From: Aristaeella lactis
Lineage (GTDB): Bacteria > Bacillota > Clostridia > Christensenellales > Aristaeellaceae
DNA: 64,000 bases
Assembly: GCF_018118585.1 (NCBI RefSeq)
Contig: NZ_CP069421.1
Location: 620,001-684,000, forward strand
Reading direction: 5' to 3'
Shown: positions 7,853-16,260 of the stretch, in pieces
Position numbering within the stretch: the stretch's first letter is position 1
Layout of the letters: every line of letters starts with the position of its first letter
The notes under the pieces: model-generated
Seen by the model: the letters and a program-made list of their open reading frames with translations, nothing else
Told to the model about the DNA's origin: nothing
The model's database searches: none
Position numbers and translations under genes: made by a program

Positions 7853-9415
7853 TTAACCTTTTACTCCTCCCGCGGTCAGGCCGGCAGCCAGGTGTTTCTC
7901 AATGAGCATGAAAAGGATGACGACGGGAATGGTTGCCAGCAGGGCTGCAGCAAACAGATACTGCCATTCGATCATGTTGAAGGAAGAGAACTGGGTGATA
8001 CCGACCGTGATAGGTTTATTTGTCTGGGTGGAAATCAGTACGGTGGAAACCGTATACTCGTTCCATGCGTTGATGAAAACGAAAATCAGGGTGGTTACGA
8101 TGCCCGGGGCGGCCATGGGAAGCAGGATGCGCAGCATGGCACCGAGCACACTGCAGCCATCGATACAGGCGGCCTGTTCCATTTCGGAAGATATGGAGAC
8201 GAAGGTTCCCCGCAGCAGCCAGATGGCGAAGGCCTGGTTAAAGGCCGCGTTGATGAACATTAGGCCCATGAGGGTATCGTTCAGGTGCAGGGTGTTCATC
8301 AGGCGGGATATGCCGACCAGCAGCACCACAGGGGAGAACATCTGGCTCATGATGACAAAACCGAGATAAACTTTCTTTCCGCGGAAATCCATACGGGCCA
8401 TGGCGTACGCGGCCGGGATTCCGCAGAGCATGGCAATCACTGTTGCGCCGCCGGCAATGAGCAGTGAATTGCCTAGGTAAAGAAGCACATTGCGTTTCAG
8501 CGTATCGGTGAGATTGCTGAAAACCCAGCGGGAGGGCAGGATCCGGAGGAAATACATGTCGGTCGTTTCCGCGTTGCTTCGGAAGGCGGTGACGAACATG
8601 ACAAAGAAGGGATAAAGGATAAACAGCGAGAACAGGATCACGCTGACATAAAGCGCAACACGGAGGAGCGTCTTTTTCAGGGGCTTGCAGGCTGCCAGGA
8701 CAGAGGCACAGATTGACATGAACGCGGGAATGAGAAGCAGGAAGGGTGCCGCACAGACTGTGTAATTCAGCGCGGAAAGCATGGTGTCCAGCTGGTCTCC
8801 CGCGGTACCGGCAAAGAGGAAACGATCCAGGGCCGGGCGGAGACGATCCAGGGCAGAAGAATCACCGCCGGCCTGTGCCAGGTCCGCTGTCCTGGAAAGA
8901 TCCAGGTTCAGACGGTTGAAAATGACCGGGATCAGGAAGAAGGCCGCCAGTGACAGCACAAAGGAAGCAATTCCGGCTACCCGGTTTCCGGTGAAGGCGG
9001 AATACACCGTAAATATCCACGCACCGGCGGACAGGGCCAGGATCAGGATCAGCAGGGTTGAGGAGGGCAGACCCGCGGACAGCAGATCCCAGCCGCTGCG
9101 GGTGTTGGCGGCATTGATGGTGAAGATCACCAGCGAGGTGGTTTCATTTTTGCTGTTGACCCGCTCAATGACCTGTTCCTCAATGACAGCGTCCACTTCC
9201 TGGGAACGGTATTCCTCCAGCTGGAGCTCCACCTCCTGCCGGACGGTGGTGTATTTGTCATCACCGACAAAGGTGTTGGGAGAACGCTTGATATAAAGCT
9301 GGGAAGAAAAGCGCAGAAAGGTCAGGGAACAGAGCAGGACGGTCAGGAGGATCGCGGAAACGATCAGCAGCAGGATCCTGCGGCGGGGGGCCGGAGCGGC
9401 AGAAAGAGTATTCAT
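7853..9415 (-). CDS. CUT1 sugar ABC transporter permease, MalG-like, with N-terminal extension
   Basis: This 520-aa permease is nearly twice the usual 270-290 aa. The C-terminal half, from about residue 250, is a normal MalG-type permease with the EAA loop EQAACIDGCSVLGAMLRILLP and the ending EKHLAAGLTAGGVKG. The first 240 residues add a membrane helix at 13-33, a charged, probably extracellular segment (VRQEVELQLEEYRSQEVDAV, residues 58-100), and three more helices near 118-143, 147-169 and 220-241. The start was set at the ATG at 9415, which shares an A with the TGA of the upstream permease (TGATG); the open frame continues further up but has no better start. It pairs with the MalF-like protein. 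The function of the extension is unknown. Confidence 0.88.
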   Translation of the reverse strand: MNTLSAAPAPRRRILLLIVSAILLTVLLCSLTFLRFSSQLYIKRSPNTFVGDDKYTTVRQEVELQLEEYRSQEVDAVIEEQVIERVNSKNETTSLVIFTINAANTRSGWDLLSAGLPSSTLLILILALSAGAWIFTVYSAFTGNRVAGIASFVLSLAAFFLIPVIFNRLNLDLSRTADLAQAGGDSSALDRLRPALDRFLFAGTAGDQLDTMLSALNYTVCAAPFLLLIPAFMSICASVLAACKPLKKTLLRVALYVSVILFSLFILYPFFVMFVTAFRSNAETTDMYFLRILPSRWVFSNLTDTLKRNVLLYLGNSLLIAGGATVIAMLCGIPAAYAMARMDFRGKKVYLGFVIMSQMFSPVVLLVGISRLMNTLHLNDTLMGLMFINAAFNQAFAIWLLRGTFVSISSEMEQAACIDGCSVLGAMLRILLPMAAPGIVTTLIFVFINAWNEYTVSTVLISTQTNKPITVGITQFSSFNMIEWQYLFAAALLATIPVVILFMLIEKHLAAGLTAGGVKG

Positions 9416-10302
9416 CAGAGTGAATCCTCCTTCCGCATGGTAATGAGCATATAGCATCCGGAAGCAATGCACAGGATGATGAAACCGATCACAGAAAGCG
9501 CGGTGGCCGGGCCCTTCCGCTGGTCGTAGAAGGCCAGCATATACAGGTAGGTGACCATGGTGTCCGTTTTATTGGCCGGAGCACCTTTGGTAATCGTGTA
9601 GATGATGGGGAAGGAATTGAAAACATATATAATGTTCAGCACGGTGGAAACCGTGAGAGACGGTTTTACGAGCGGAATGGTCACATGGCGCAGCTTCTTC
9701 CAGAAGCCGGCACCATCAACGGTGGCTGCCTCATAATAAGAGGCGTCGATGGACTGTAAACCGGAAAGCACGGTAAAGGTGACGAAGGGGATCGTGACGA
9801 TGATACCGATGGCGCATTCCCAGATGAACTCCACCTGGTAGGAGGAGCGCCAGTTGACGGGATCCTGAAGGAAACCGAGATTCAGCAGGATATTGTTCAG
9901 GTTGCCGTATTCCATTTTGATGATGTAGTTCCAGACAGATGCCTGGATGACCAGGGACGCGGCCCAGGGGAAGACCATGATCGACCGGGCGATCTTCCGG
10001 CCGCGGAAAGGCTGGTTGAGGACCATGGCGCAGATGAAGCCGATGAGGGTGGAAAGCCCCACCACTGAAACCACCCAGATGGCCGTGTTGACCATGACCT
10101 GCGGGAAAGCGGGAGAGGAGACTGCGTCCTGGAAATTCTTCAGTCCGATAAAACCGCCGACAACACCGGCGCGGCTGATCTGGCTGAAGGCCAGACGGAA
10201 AACAATACCAATGGGAAATACAACGAAAACCAGCATCAGCAGGATGCTGGGCAGAATCCAGAGATAGGGTTCCCAACGATGACGGACAAACACAGAACGC
10301 AT
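9415..10302 (-). CDS. CUT1 sugar ABC transporter permease, MalF-like
   Basis: This 295-aa permease has six predicted membrane helices. The first is WILPSILLMLVFVVFPIG (residues 15-32), followed by the usual LKNFQDAV periplasmic element and the EAA loop YYEAATVDGAGFWKKLRHVTIP near residues 190-210. It is the normal-sized partner of the extended MalG-like protein downstream, overlapping it by one base. A strong hairpin with a T run separates it from the upstream binding-protein gene and probably lowers permease expression relative to the binding protein. No ATPase gene is linked. Confidence 0.92.
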   Translation of the reverse strand: MRSVFVRHRWEPYLWILPSILLMLVFVVFPIGIVFRLAFSQISRAGVVGGFIGLKNFQDAVSSPAFPQVMVNTAIWVVSVVGLSTLIGFICAMVLNQPFRGRKIARSIMVFPWAASLVIQASVWNYIIKMEYGNLNNILLNLGFLQDPVNWRSSYQVEFIWECAIGIIVTIPFVTFTVLSGLQSIDASYYEAATVDGAGFWKKLRHVTIPLVKPSLTVSTVLNIIYVFNSFPIIYTITKGAPANKTDTMVTYLYMLAFYDQRKGPATALSVIGFIILCIASGCYMLITMRKEDSL

Positions 10303-10319
10303 GATCTTTCTCCTGTTAT

Positions 10320-10351
10320 AAAAAGGGGGAGGCCGGGGCTTCCGGCCTCCC
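10320..10351 (-). terminator. Hairpin with T run between binding-protein and permease genes (partial terminator)
   Basis: Read on the - strand, GGGAGGCCGG pairs with CCGGCCTCCC and is followed by CCTTTTT. It stands between the end of the binding-protein gene and the permease start. Such intra-operon hairpins commonly give excess binding protein by partial termination and mRNA protection. Confidence 0.7.
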
Positions 10352-10365
10352 GGATGATTACGGAA

Positions 10366-11628
10366 TTATTTACCGGTGATCTGGGCCTGGAGCGCATCCA
10401 GCAGATCCTTAACGTTTCCGCCGGTGAGGGCCTGCTGTTCAACAGCAATAACGCCCTGCTTCACGTCGTTCCATTCCGCTTTGGTGGTGGGATAGAACTT
10501 GGCGCTTCCAAGAACATCCAGCCAGGCCTGGAAGGTGGGATCAGCTTCCACCAGGGCGCCGACAGCGGAGTTCACGGCAGGCAGGAAGCCTTCCATGGAA
10601 ACCCAGCCAACGTAGTTTGCCGGATCATAGAAGAAGGTGAGGAACTTACCGATGGCTTCGTTGCGGGCAGCCTGATCGGGAGCATCGTTGTCTTTGAAGG
10701 CCATGATACGGTCCATAACACCAACGGAGCTGGAGGCTGCGCCTTCATTGTGCGGCAGCGCGGCGGTGCCGGGAACCACGGTGCCTTCCTTTTCGGTAAT
10801 ATAGGTGGGCAGCTGGTTCGGGGCGATGATCATCGCCATCTTGCCGGCCGCAAACATATCCTGGATATCGTAACGGGTCTGGGTGGCAGGGTTCGGATTG
10901 GTGAAGCCTTTGTTCACCAGACCGATGGCGTATTCGATGGCTTCGACGTTGGCATCGGAATTCAGGGCCCATTCGCCGTTTTCATCCACGAAACCGCCGT
11001 TGTTGCCCCAGGTGTAGTAGGCGAAAGCAGCCTGGCCTTCATCTGTGGTCATGTCGATACCCCAGGGATAGACTTCGCCGCCGAAGGCATCCAGGATCGC
11101 CTGGGAAGCGTCTTCCAGTTCAGCCCAGGTTTCCGGAACCTTTTCCACTCCGGCTTCCTTCAGGATGTCTTCATTGTAGAACAGAGCGCGGGCGGATGCC
11201 AGGTCCGGAACGGCCCAGACAGTGCCGTCAATCACGGACTGCTCGATGAACTGGGGGAAGAAGTCGTTGAAGAGCTCTTCCGGGCAGTAGTCGGAAACAG
11301 GCATCAGCAGGCCTTCATTGGCGTAATCAGCGAACACGTCGATATTCAGGATGTCCGGCGCGTTGTTGTTGCTGATCCGGGTGGAAACGACGGTGTACAG
11401 GTCATTCCAGGAAACAACTTCAAGGTTCAGCTTGATGCCGGGATTGGCTTCCTCGAACTTCGCGACGAAGTTGGAACCGTCCATGCCGTCACCGAGGAAC
11501 CAGTTCTGGGTGTTGTTGCCGTACTGGGCAATGATGACGTCCAGCGTAATGTCTTCCGCGTGGGCAGAAACAACGGCCAACGACAGGAACAAAGACAGGG
11601 CCAGAATGACAGAGAGGAATTTCTTCAT
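10366..11628 (-). CDS. CUT1 extracellular solute-binding protein
   Basis: This 420-aa secreted sugar-binding protein has a signal peptide (MKKFLSVILALSLFLSLAVV, cleavage after AHA) with no lipobox cysteine. The mature start EDITLDVIIAQYGNNTQNWF is followed by the family-1 binding-protein pattern, including the hinge-region motif LMPVSDYCPEELFNDFFPQF and YNEDILKEAGVEKVPETWAE, a hallmark of this superfamily. The ribosome site TGGAGG precedes the ATG, and a strong promoter lies at 11684-11712. It is the first gene of the operon with the MalF-like, MalG-like and kinase genes. The ligand is unknown; the alpha-mannosidase gene just upstream suggests a mannose-containing glycan (inference). Confidence 0.92.
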   Translation of the reverse strand: MKKFLSVILALSLFLSLAVVSAHAEDITLDVIIAQYGNNTQNWFLGDGMDGSNFVAKFEEANPGIKLNLEVVSWNDLYTVVSTRISNNNAPDILNIDVFADYANEGLLMPVSDYCPEELFNDFFPQFIEQSVIDGTVWAVPDLASARALFYNEDILKEAGVEKVPETWAELEDASQAILDAFGGEVYPWGIDMTTDEGQAAFAYYTWGNNGGFVDENGEWALNSDANVEAIEYAIGLVNKGFTNPNPATQTRYDIQDMFAAGKMAMIIAPNQLPTYITEKEGTVVPGTAALPHNEGAASSSVGVMDRIMAFKDNDAPDQAARNEAIGKFLTFFYDPANYVGWVSMEGFLPAVNSAVGALVEADPTFQAWLDVLGSAKFYPTTKAEWNDVKQGVIAVEQQALTGGNVKDLLDALQAQITGK

Positions 11629-11653
11629 GGTATACCTCCATATGTTTTTTTTC

Positions 11654-11712
11654 GCAGCGAAACCGGCTGCTTATGATAAAAAAAGTATACTGTTACACAG
11701 GGCCTTTGTCAA
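11654..11712 (-). promoter_or_regulatory. Promoter of the - strand sugar importer operon
   Basis: On the - strand TTGACA (11712-11707) and TATACT (11689-11684) are separated by 17 bases, a near-consensus sigma-A promoter. The transcript leader begins with a small hairpin (GCAGC paired with GCTGC, 11654-11670) followed by a run of A, then TGGAGG before the ATG. The remaining bases up to the stop of the mannosidase gene at 11850 hold no other feature that I can see. Confidence 0.8.
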
Positions 11713-11849
11713 TCCGGAAACGCTTGATTTTTCCTGCGTTCTGTATACCGCGGGAGGTGAAAACGCTGCCTGTGTTGTCCTGAAAAGCATGGACGGTTTT
11801 CGAAAAAACAGCCGGCTTTCCGATACGAAAAGCCGGTGCGGATACGCGG

Positions 11850-14800
11850 TCAGTTCCTGCGGCAGAGACGCAGCGTTTTGATCTCAAAGGGACGGAAGGA
11901 CAGTGTGAACGTACTGTCCCTGACAGGCAGAATATCACCCGGTTCTTCCGCCAGGGAGCAAAGACGGGCTCCGCCGAAGGGAAGATGCGGATGTATGACA
12001 ACGGTACGGGAGCCGCCCATGCTCTCAAACAGGCGGATGATCAGGTCACCGGAGCCGTCCTCCGCCAGCTTGACACTTTCAACGGAAACCGAGGGATCGC
12101 TGGAGGTCAGCAGGCGAAGCGGAACGGAGGAACCGGGAACAGTGATCAGCGGGTCATTCAGGACTTCCGCTGCTTCTGTGACACCGGAGGTTTCCAGCGG
12201 ACCGTTCCAGGCACGATAGACATAAATGAAACGATGCCGTCCACGGTCCGCCTCGGCGTCCGGATAAGTCGGCGCTCGCAGGAGACTGAGGCCGATGACG
12301 CCGTCATTGACGGAGACGCCATATTTGCAGTCGTTCAGGATGGCAGCCCCGCGGGAAGCATCCCGCAGCGCGGTCCATGCATGGGCACAGACTTCAAAAC
12401 GGTCGGTATCATACCGGCGTGAACGATGGGCGGGACGGGAAAGATGACCGAACTGGATCTGGTGATCCGCGTTGTCGGCATCAATGCCAGTGTCAAAGGT
12501 AACCTTCAGCAGGCGGTGGCGTTCCTGCCAGTCCGCTTCCGTGATGAATTCCAGCTGTTCCTCCTCGGCTGTGAGACGGATCCACTGGGTAATGACAGAA
12601 GAGGAGAAACGGGTTGTGATCTTCAGTTCAGCAAAGATGCCGCTGGGGCAGACAATCTCAGCAGTGCAGTCCGCATTCATTGGAATCTCCCGGCGTTCTG
12701 TCTGGCTGTCCAGGTCCCAGGCATCGAAACGACGGGGAAGATCCCTGTAAAGATGGAGAACGTTGGAATGGGAACGGATTCTTTCCTGTCCGTCCTGGAG
12801 CAGTACGAAGGAAGTCAGTTCGCCCCGCTCGGAAAACACGGCCCGCAGGCAGGAATTTTCCAGCACATAGTTTTTTCCTTTCCGGCTGACGGTAGCACGG
12901 CTGTGTACAGGGACTTTGGCCGGGTACATGGTGACGGCGGACATGGGCTCCAGGCTGGCCAGAACCAGTGCCTCGTTCTTATACTCCGCAGCCTGGAAAC
13001 GGACACCTTCCCGGGTGACCGCACCCTCCGCAAAACGGATATCCGCCTGGATCACGCGGGTAATCCGATGGGAGGAAGGGTTGAATACGGTGAGCCCCTG
13101 GCCGTTCCGGCAGAAGGAGAGAAGGGCATTCTTTGACCCGCGGAGTGCGGTATCCCTGACGCGGGCAATGTCCATGCGTGCTTCCTCATAGACTCTGGAT
13201 ATGGCGGAACCGGGAAGGATATCATGGAACTGGTTGGTCAGCAGCAGTTTCCAGCTTTCCTCCAGAGCCGCGGCGGGATAATCGGCACGGCCGGTGAAAG
13301 CGGCCATGGCAGCAAGCATCTCCCAGACACGGAGCATATGCTCCGCACGACGGTTCCCTTTTTTGATCATAGCCTGGGTTGTATAAGTGCCGCGATGGCA
13401 AGGGAAATACAGTTCACCGCGGACAATGGGAAGGGAACCGTTATTCCGCTTTTTCAGGTACTCCCCGGGTGTGGTCCAGTAAAGCTTCGGGGCGCCCTGC
13501 AGGTCCCTTTGACGGCGGATCAGTTCCATATCATCCCGCGTAGGACCTCCGCCGCCGTCTCCGTAACCGAAGGGAAGATAGAAATCACGGCTTCCGTCTC
13601 TTTCCAGGCGGCTTGTCCAGTGCTTATGAACAGAAGCGGCATCCACCCGGGTTTCATAAGCCATATGCAGAAAACCGGGAATTACGGAACCGTCAAGCCC
13701 CCGCCACAGAAAGGCGTGGTGCGGGAAGGGTTCCGCGTCATTATAGGACCAGAAAATCTTCTGGGTTGTCAGGCCGGTCATTCCGAAGCCTTTGATGATC
13801 TGGGGAAGGGCGGCACTGTATCCGAAGGTGTCGGGGAGCCAGGCCACCCGGCTTTCCACACCCAGCACATCCCGGAAGTAACGGCGGCCGTAAAGGAACT
13901 GACGAACCAGCGCCTCTCCGCCGGCAAGGTTGGTATCCGGTTCGACCCACATCCCGCCATCCGCGATCCAGCGTCCTTCTGAAATGGCTTTCTTTACTTC
14001 CTCAAAAAGATCCGGATAGTGTTTCCGGCAGAGTTCATATTCAGCACATTGGCTTTGCAGGAACAGAGCTTCAGGATATTCTTTCAGCAGACGGAGCTGC
14101 GCCGCAAAGGTACGGGCTGTTTTCCGGCGGGTTTCAGCCATGGGCCAGAGCCAGGCAAGATCCAGATGCGAATTGGCTGTTACCCCTATGGACGGAGCGA
14201 AGGTTCCGTTATGCGCATGAACAAGCGGGGCAATCATTAAGCGGGCAGCGGTACAGGCTTTCCGGCGGTTAGTGACCGGCTGCTCAAGATCCAGCGTATC
14301 CAGGAGATCGGCAACCCCTTTTTCCAGAGCTTCGCTGAAAGCGTCATCAGGATCCAGATACCGGTGCACATCCCGAAGGACTGTCAGATCCAGCCAAAGC
14401 TGGTAGGCCTCTTCATTCCACCAGCCGAAGGTATTCTCTCCGACAACGGACGATGCGGTATGAGTGAAAGCAACCCCGGCTTCGGGGAAAACGGGAAGGG
14501 AGCGCTGGTCCGGAAGCGGTGTGCCGCCGTATACCTCAATGGCAACGGTAAAGCTCTCTCCGCCGGAAGCACAGATGCAGACGGTCTGGTCCACCATATA
14601 ATGATGGGGATGATCCATCCGGTCAGCCCTGCGCGCGCCGAAGGGTTTTCCGTTGACAAAAACCGTGGCTTCCCCTCCGGGATTCAGGTTCATGACGATC
14701 CGCTCTCCGGCGGCTTCCGGGGGGACTGTGAAAGAACCGAACATCCACGCGTATTCCCAGGGGCTGCCCCAGACCGTTCCCGCCGGCCATGGGGTACGCG

Positions 14801-14939
14801 GCGCGGCTTCGGCTTCGGACAGGGTCATATCCTGTTCCTCCCTGAATCCTTCCAGGGGGATGGAACCCAGCGGATGGTAAAAGTCCGCCGCCAGGGCTTC
14901 TATTATGCGATTCAGCTGATCGGCGATCTCGTTGATCAT
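11850..14939 (-). CDS. Alpha-mannosidase, glycoside hydrolase family 38
   Basis: This 1029-aa retaining alpha-mannosidase probably acts in the cytoplasm, since no signal peptide is present. After an N-terminal beta domain (residues 50-200, WEYAWMFGSFTVP) the catalytic domain shows the zinc ligands in NSHLDLAWLWPMAETRRK (H258, D260), the conserved GGMWVEPDTNLAGGE, and the nucleophile D370 in WLPDTFGYSAALPQI. The long C-terminal region is beta-rich, as in family members of about 1000 aa. The start was set at ATG 14939, preceded by AGGGGG; an upstream TTG is less likely. The gene lies upstream of the importer operon on the same strand, so it may trim mannose from imported glycans. Linkage preference is not readable. 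Confidence 0.93.
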   Translation of the reverse strand: MINEIADQLNRIIEALAADFYHPLGSIPLEGFREEQDMTLSEAEAAPRTPWPAGTVWGSPWEYAWMFGSFTVPPEAAGERIVMNLNPGGEATVFVNGKPFGARRADRMDHPHHYMVDQTVCICASGGESFTVAIEVYGGTPLPDQRSLPVFPEAGVAFTHTASSVVGENTFGWWNEEAYQLWLDLTVLRDVHRYLDPDDAFSEALEKGVADLLDTLDLEQPVTNRRKACTAARLMIAPLVHAHNGTFAPSIGVTANSHLDLAWLWPMAETRRKTARTFAAQLRLLKEYPEALFLQSQCAEYELCRKHYPDLFEEVKKAISEGRWIADGGMWVEPDTNLAGGEALVRQFLYGRRYFRDVLGVESRVAWLPDTFGYSAALPQIIKGFGMTGLTTQKIFWSYNDAEPFPHHAFLWRGLDGSVIPGFLHMAYETRVDAASVHKHWTSRLERDGSRDFYLPFGYGDGGGGPTRDDMELIRRQRDLQGAPKLYWTTPGEYLKKRNNGSLPIVRGELYFPCHRGTYTTQAMIKKGNRRAEHMLRVWEMLAAMAAFTGRADYPAAALEESWKLLLTNQFHDILPGSAISRVYEEARMDIARVRDTALRGSKNALLSFCRNGQGLTVFNPSSHRITRVIQADIRFAEGAVTREGVRFQAAEYKNEALVLASLEPMSAVTMYPAKVPVHSRATVSRKGKNYVLENSCLRAVFSERGELTSFVLLQDGQERIRSHSNVLHLYRDLPRRFDAWDLDSQTERREIPMNADCTAEIVCPSGIFAELKITTRFSSSVITQWIRLTAEEEQLEFITEADWQERHRLLKVTFDTGIDADNADHQIQFGHLSRPAHRSRRYDTDRFEVCAHAWTALRDASRGAAILNDCKYGVSVNDGVIGLSLLRAPTYPDAEADRGRHRFIYVYRAWNGPLETSGVTEAAEVLNDPLITVPGSSVPLRLLTSSDPSVSVESVKLAEDGSGDLIIRLFESMGGSRTVVIHPHLPFGGARLCSLAEEPGDILPVRDSTFTLSFRPFEIKTLRLCRRN

Positions 14940-15079
14940 ACGAATCCCCCTATATTGATGTTTCAAAAATGGAAAGAATCATACCAATGCATCAGAACTT
15001 TTCTCTACTGCCATCATACGACCATGAGGCGAAGTGGGCAAGGGGAAAATTGCGTGAATATCAGGAAACAGAGATATAT

Positions 15080-15104
15080 AAAAAGACGCCGGAGAAACTC
15101 CGGC
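15080..15104 (-). terminator. Terminator after the EEP-family gene
   Basis: On the - strand GCCGGAG pairs with CTCCGGC and is followed by GTCTTTTTA. It lies directly beyond the stop of the gene ending at 15127. The 140 bases between this and the mannosidase start hold no convincing promoter. Confidence 0.75.
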
Positions 15105-15126
15105 ACCGGTGAAAACAGAATCCGGT

Positions 15127-16197
15127 TTATTCCAGGACAAAGGTCATCCGGACGGGATTGTGATCGGAGCAGACGAAACCGTAATCCAGGGTTTCGACTG
15201 ATTCGGCTTTCACATTGGAAGAGACGATAAATCCGTCTATCAGATAGAACTGGAAACCTTCTTTTTCCGAACCGGCATAGGAGCGGTCCAGGGAACGGCA
15301 GGTGGGGAAGCTGTTATCCATATGGAGGGTAAAATCGCTGCCGAAGGCAGACGCGTCGATCACGCCGGGCTGCCACATTCCGTCGTACACAGGGTAGGCG
15401 CTTTGGTCAATGTTGGTGAAACGCTGATTGAAGTCGCCGCCGGCGATCACATAATTGCCTTTCGCATATTCCTCCTGCATCAGGGAGACCAGCTGCTTTG
15501 TCTGGGCTTCCTTGCCCTCGCCGGAATCATAAGCTTCCAGGTGCAGGTTGATCAGCACCAGTTCCTTATCGGTTCCGGCAACCGGGAACCGGCTGACCAG
15601 CAGGCATCTTTTCAGGTTAAACAAACGGATGGGCCAGGAGAAGGGAACCGGCAGGGAAACCCGTTCCGCTGTCCGCGGCGTAGCGGCGCTCAGGGTGTAC
15701 AGGCCGCTTTCCACATGACCCATGGGCGGCAGAGGGTAGGGAACAAAGAGAGTATTGAAGTTATAGGCAAAAGAATCCGAGGCGCCGGGGAGAACATCCC
15801 GCAGGATGGTACGTTCATCCGTTCCGTAACTGCGGGCAGAGTTGATGTCCACTTCCTGGAGGATTACCAGGTCCGGATTCAGGGCTTTCAGCGCATCGCG
15901 GATGCCTGACAGGTTGGAATCCACACGCTCTTTATCCGCGGTGTAGACAGAAGTTCCGCCATCCATGAAGAAATCGGCATTATCACCAAGGGCGCCGTAT
16001 CCGCAGTTCCAGGAAACAACAGAAAGGGGATCGCCGGTTGTGAGAACCGCTTCAACGCTTCTGTCGGGAATGATGACCTCCGTATCCGCCGGCCTGTATT
16101 CGGCAGCAGTGAAAACGCCCAGTACCACTGCCAGGAGCAGAACAAGCGCCAGAATGATCCTAGTGATCAGCTTCAGTAATTTCCTGAAAAACCTCAT
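15127..16197 (-). CDS. Membrane-anchored endonuclease/exonuclease/phosphatase family protein
   Basis: This 356-aa protein has one N-terminal membrane helix (residues 11-31, ITRIILALVLLLAVVLGVF) that serves as anchor or uncleaved signal. The rest is an EEP fold facing outside: VVSWNCGYG near residue 60 (Asn), LVILQEVDINS near 110 (metal-binding Glu), LINLHLEAYDSGEGK near 215, AGGDFNQRF near 250 (Asp, Asn), and SDHNPVRMTFV at the C-terminus (catalytic His). All key EEP residues are present. Family members hydrolyse nucleic acids, sphingomyelin or phosphoinositides; an extracellular phosphodiesterase is the safest reading. The ribosome site AGGAGGT precedes the ATG. It lies between two glycosidase genes with no obvious functional link. 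Confidence 0.8.
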   Translation of the reverse strand: MRFFRKLLKLITRIILALVLLLAVVLGVFTAAEYRPADTEVIIPDRSVEAVLTTGDPLSVVSWNCGYGALGDNADFFMDGGTSVYTADKERVDSNLSGIRDALKALNPDLVILQEVDINSARSYGTDERTILRDVLPGASDSFAYNFNTLFVPYPLPPMGHVESGLYTLSAATPRTAERVSLPVPFSWPIRLFNLKRCLLVSRFPVAGTDKELVLINLHLEAYDSGEGKEAQTKQLVSLMQEEYAKGNYVIAGGDFNQRFTNIDQSAYPVYDGMWQPGVIDASAFGSDFTLHMDNSFPTCRSLDRSYAGSEKEGFQFYLIDGFIVSSNVKAESVETLDYGFVCSDHNPVRMTFVLE

Positions 16198-16260
16198 GAA
16201 TCCACCTCCTGTTCAGGTTTAAATATCGGATTGGTAATGAAGGAAAAACTGCCTGTGAAA

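Noticed and set aside
10279-11676. Long open frame antisense to the binding-protein gene
   Set aside because: It overlaps the promoter and the whole binding-protein gene with signal peptide; no supporting signal of its own.
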